DNA of 5,299 bases, taken from Candidatus Njordarchaeota archaeon. Lineage in GTDB: Archaea; Thermoproteota; JANJXX01; Panguiarchaeales; Panguiarchaeaceae. Position numbers and translations under genes: made by a program. The notes beneath the pieces are model-generated. The model was not told the origin of the DNA and did not search any database. It saw only the letters and a list, made by a program, of their open reading frames with translations. The first letter of the stretch is position 1, and each line of letters begins with the position of its first letter. Below are positions 5,078 to 5,299 of this stretch, in pieces. The DNA is taken from positions 1 through 5,299 of the forward strand of contig JAGSHR010000013.1 of NCBI GenBank assembly GCA_029855985.1. Direction: 5' to 3'.

Positions 5078-5089
5078 ACGCTAAAGCGT
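5078..5089. repeat. Short hairpin ACGCT-AA-AGCGT
   Basis: A 5-bp perfect stem with a 2-nt loop, set in CTTCCCACGCTAAAGCGT (5072-5089). CTTCCCACGC..AAGCG sequences of this kind recall the subterminal hairpins of IS200/IS605 elements, but the 3' arm stops at AGCGT followed by CAGT rather than GGG, so any such end is degraded. It could also be chance. Confidence 0.3.
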
Positions 5090-5124
5090 CAGTAATTTTG
5101 CATAGATAGAATAAACTTTTAGAC

Positions 5125-5292
5125 TTATATTGAATAGCCTGATAGCTCGTCTAATTGCTTTCTATAGCCTGCATTAAGGTCCATTAAATGAAGTCTGATC
5201 GGATATTTTCTCCAGTGGAAGTTAAATGGCTTCAAATACAATAATGTTTTTACAAGCCTTTTTTCGAAGGTGTTGTTTTTGCTTTTGACTCT
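5125..5292 (-). pseudogene. Possible remnant of a coding sequence (56-codon open run)
   Basis: The minus-strand frame from 5292 (just after TAG at 5295-5293) to TAA at 5127-5125 has no stop, and its composition looks protein-like: NNTFEKRLVKTLLYLKPFNF followed by HWRKYPIRLHLMDLNAGYRK and QLDELSGYSI. No ATG opens it; TTG codons are available but have no clear ribosome site. It could be the C-terminus of a gene broken near the right edge, or a chance open run. I do not recognise the family. Confidence 0.22.
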
Positions 5293-5299
5293 CTATGAC

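Larger units (their letters stand above)
4990..5299. other. Non-coding or decayed stretch after the Roadblock gene
   Basis: I see no convincing complete gene in these 310 nt. The stretch contains a small hairpin at 5078-5089 and a 56-codon open run on the minus strand at 5125-5292. No strong TATA box, ribosome site or T-run terminator is evident, apart from scattered AT-rich sequence. Confidence 0.4.

Noticed and set aside
1..5299. CRISPR array, tRNA or rRNA genes
   Set aside because: No regularly spaced repeats, cloverleaf elements or rRNA-like stretches were seen on either strand.

Overview
The window looks archaeal. The genes carry strong GGAGGTGA-type Shine-Dalgarno sequences, the likely promoters are TATA boxes (two exact TTTAAATA matches), TTG starts are frequent, and the proteins include an archaeal-type family B DNA polymerase, a RadA paralogue and a Roadblock/LC7 protein. 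A short RNA on the + strand has the layout of an archaeal C/D box guide RNA. A member of the Thermoproteota (TACK archaea) is my best guess, but no marker here fixes the lineage.

Layout. (1) 1-908, - strand: 5' part of a gene for a membrane protein like FtsX/MacB ABC-transporter permeases; it runs off the left edge. (2) 963-1160, - strand: a 65-residue small membrane or secreted protein with its own ribosome site and TATA box. (3) 1161-1409: a spacer, T-rich on the + strand, with a tandem CCCRTATA repeat and a C/D box sRNA (1373-1426, + strand) that overlaps the 3' end of the polymerase gene. A perfect 14-bp direct repeat borders the sRNA almost exactly. (4) 1410-4256, - strand: a three-gene operon with overlapping reading frames. 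In transcription order it encodes a RadA-like protein with a destroyed P-loop, a 100-residue helical protein, and a 640-residue family B polymerase that lacks the proofreading residues but keeps the polymerase aspartates. (5) 4257-4536: a divergent promoter region. (6) 4549-4989, + strand: a Roadblock/LC7 protein. (7) 4990-5299: no convincing gene, but a small hairpin and a possible decayed reading frame.

The operon is the functional centre. A dead recombinase-like protein, a small adaptor-like protein and a non-proofreading polymerase resemble in logic the bacterial ImuA-ImuB-DnaE2 mutagenic repair cassette, and match what I recall of the archaeal PolB2 (Dpo2) neighbourhood. A role in damage tolerance is therefore the leading inference. 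The permease and Roadblock genes look unrelated. The most unusual feature is the sRNA at the polymerase terminus: two 12-nt guides, a competing self-fold, and flanking direct repeats that suggest insertion or duplication.
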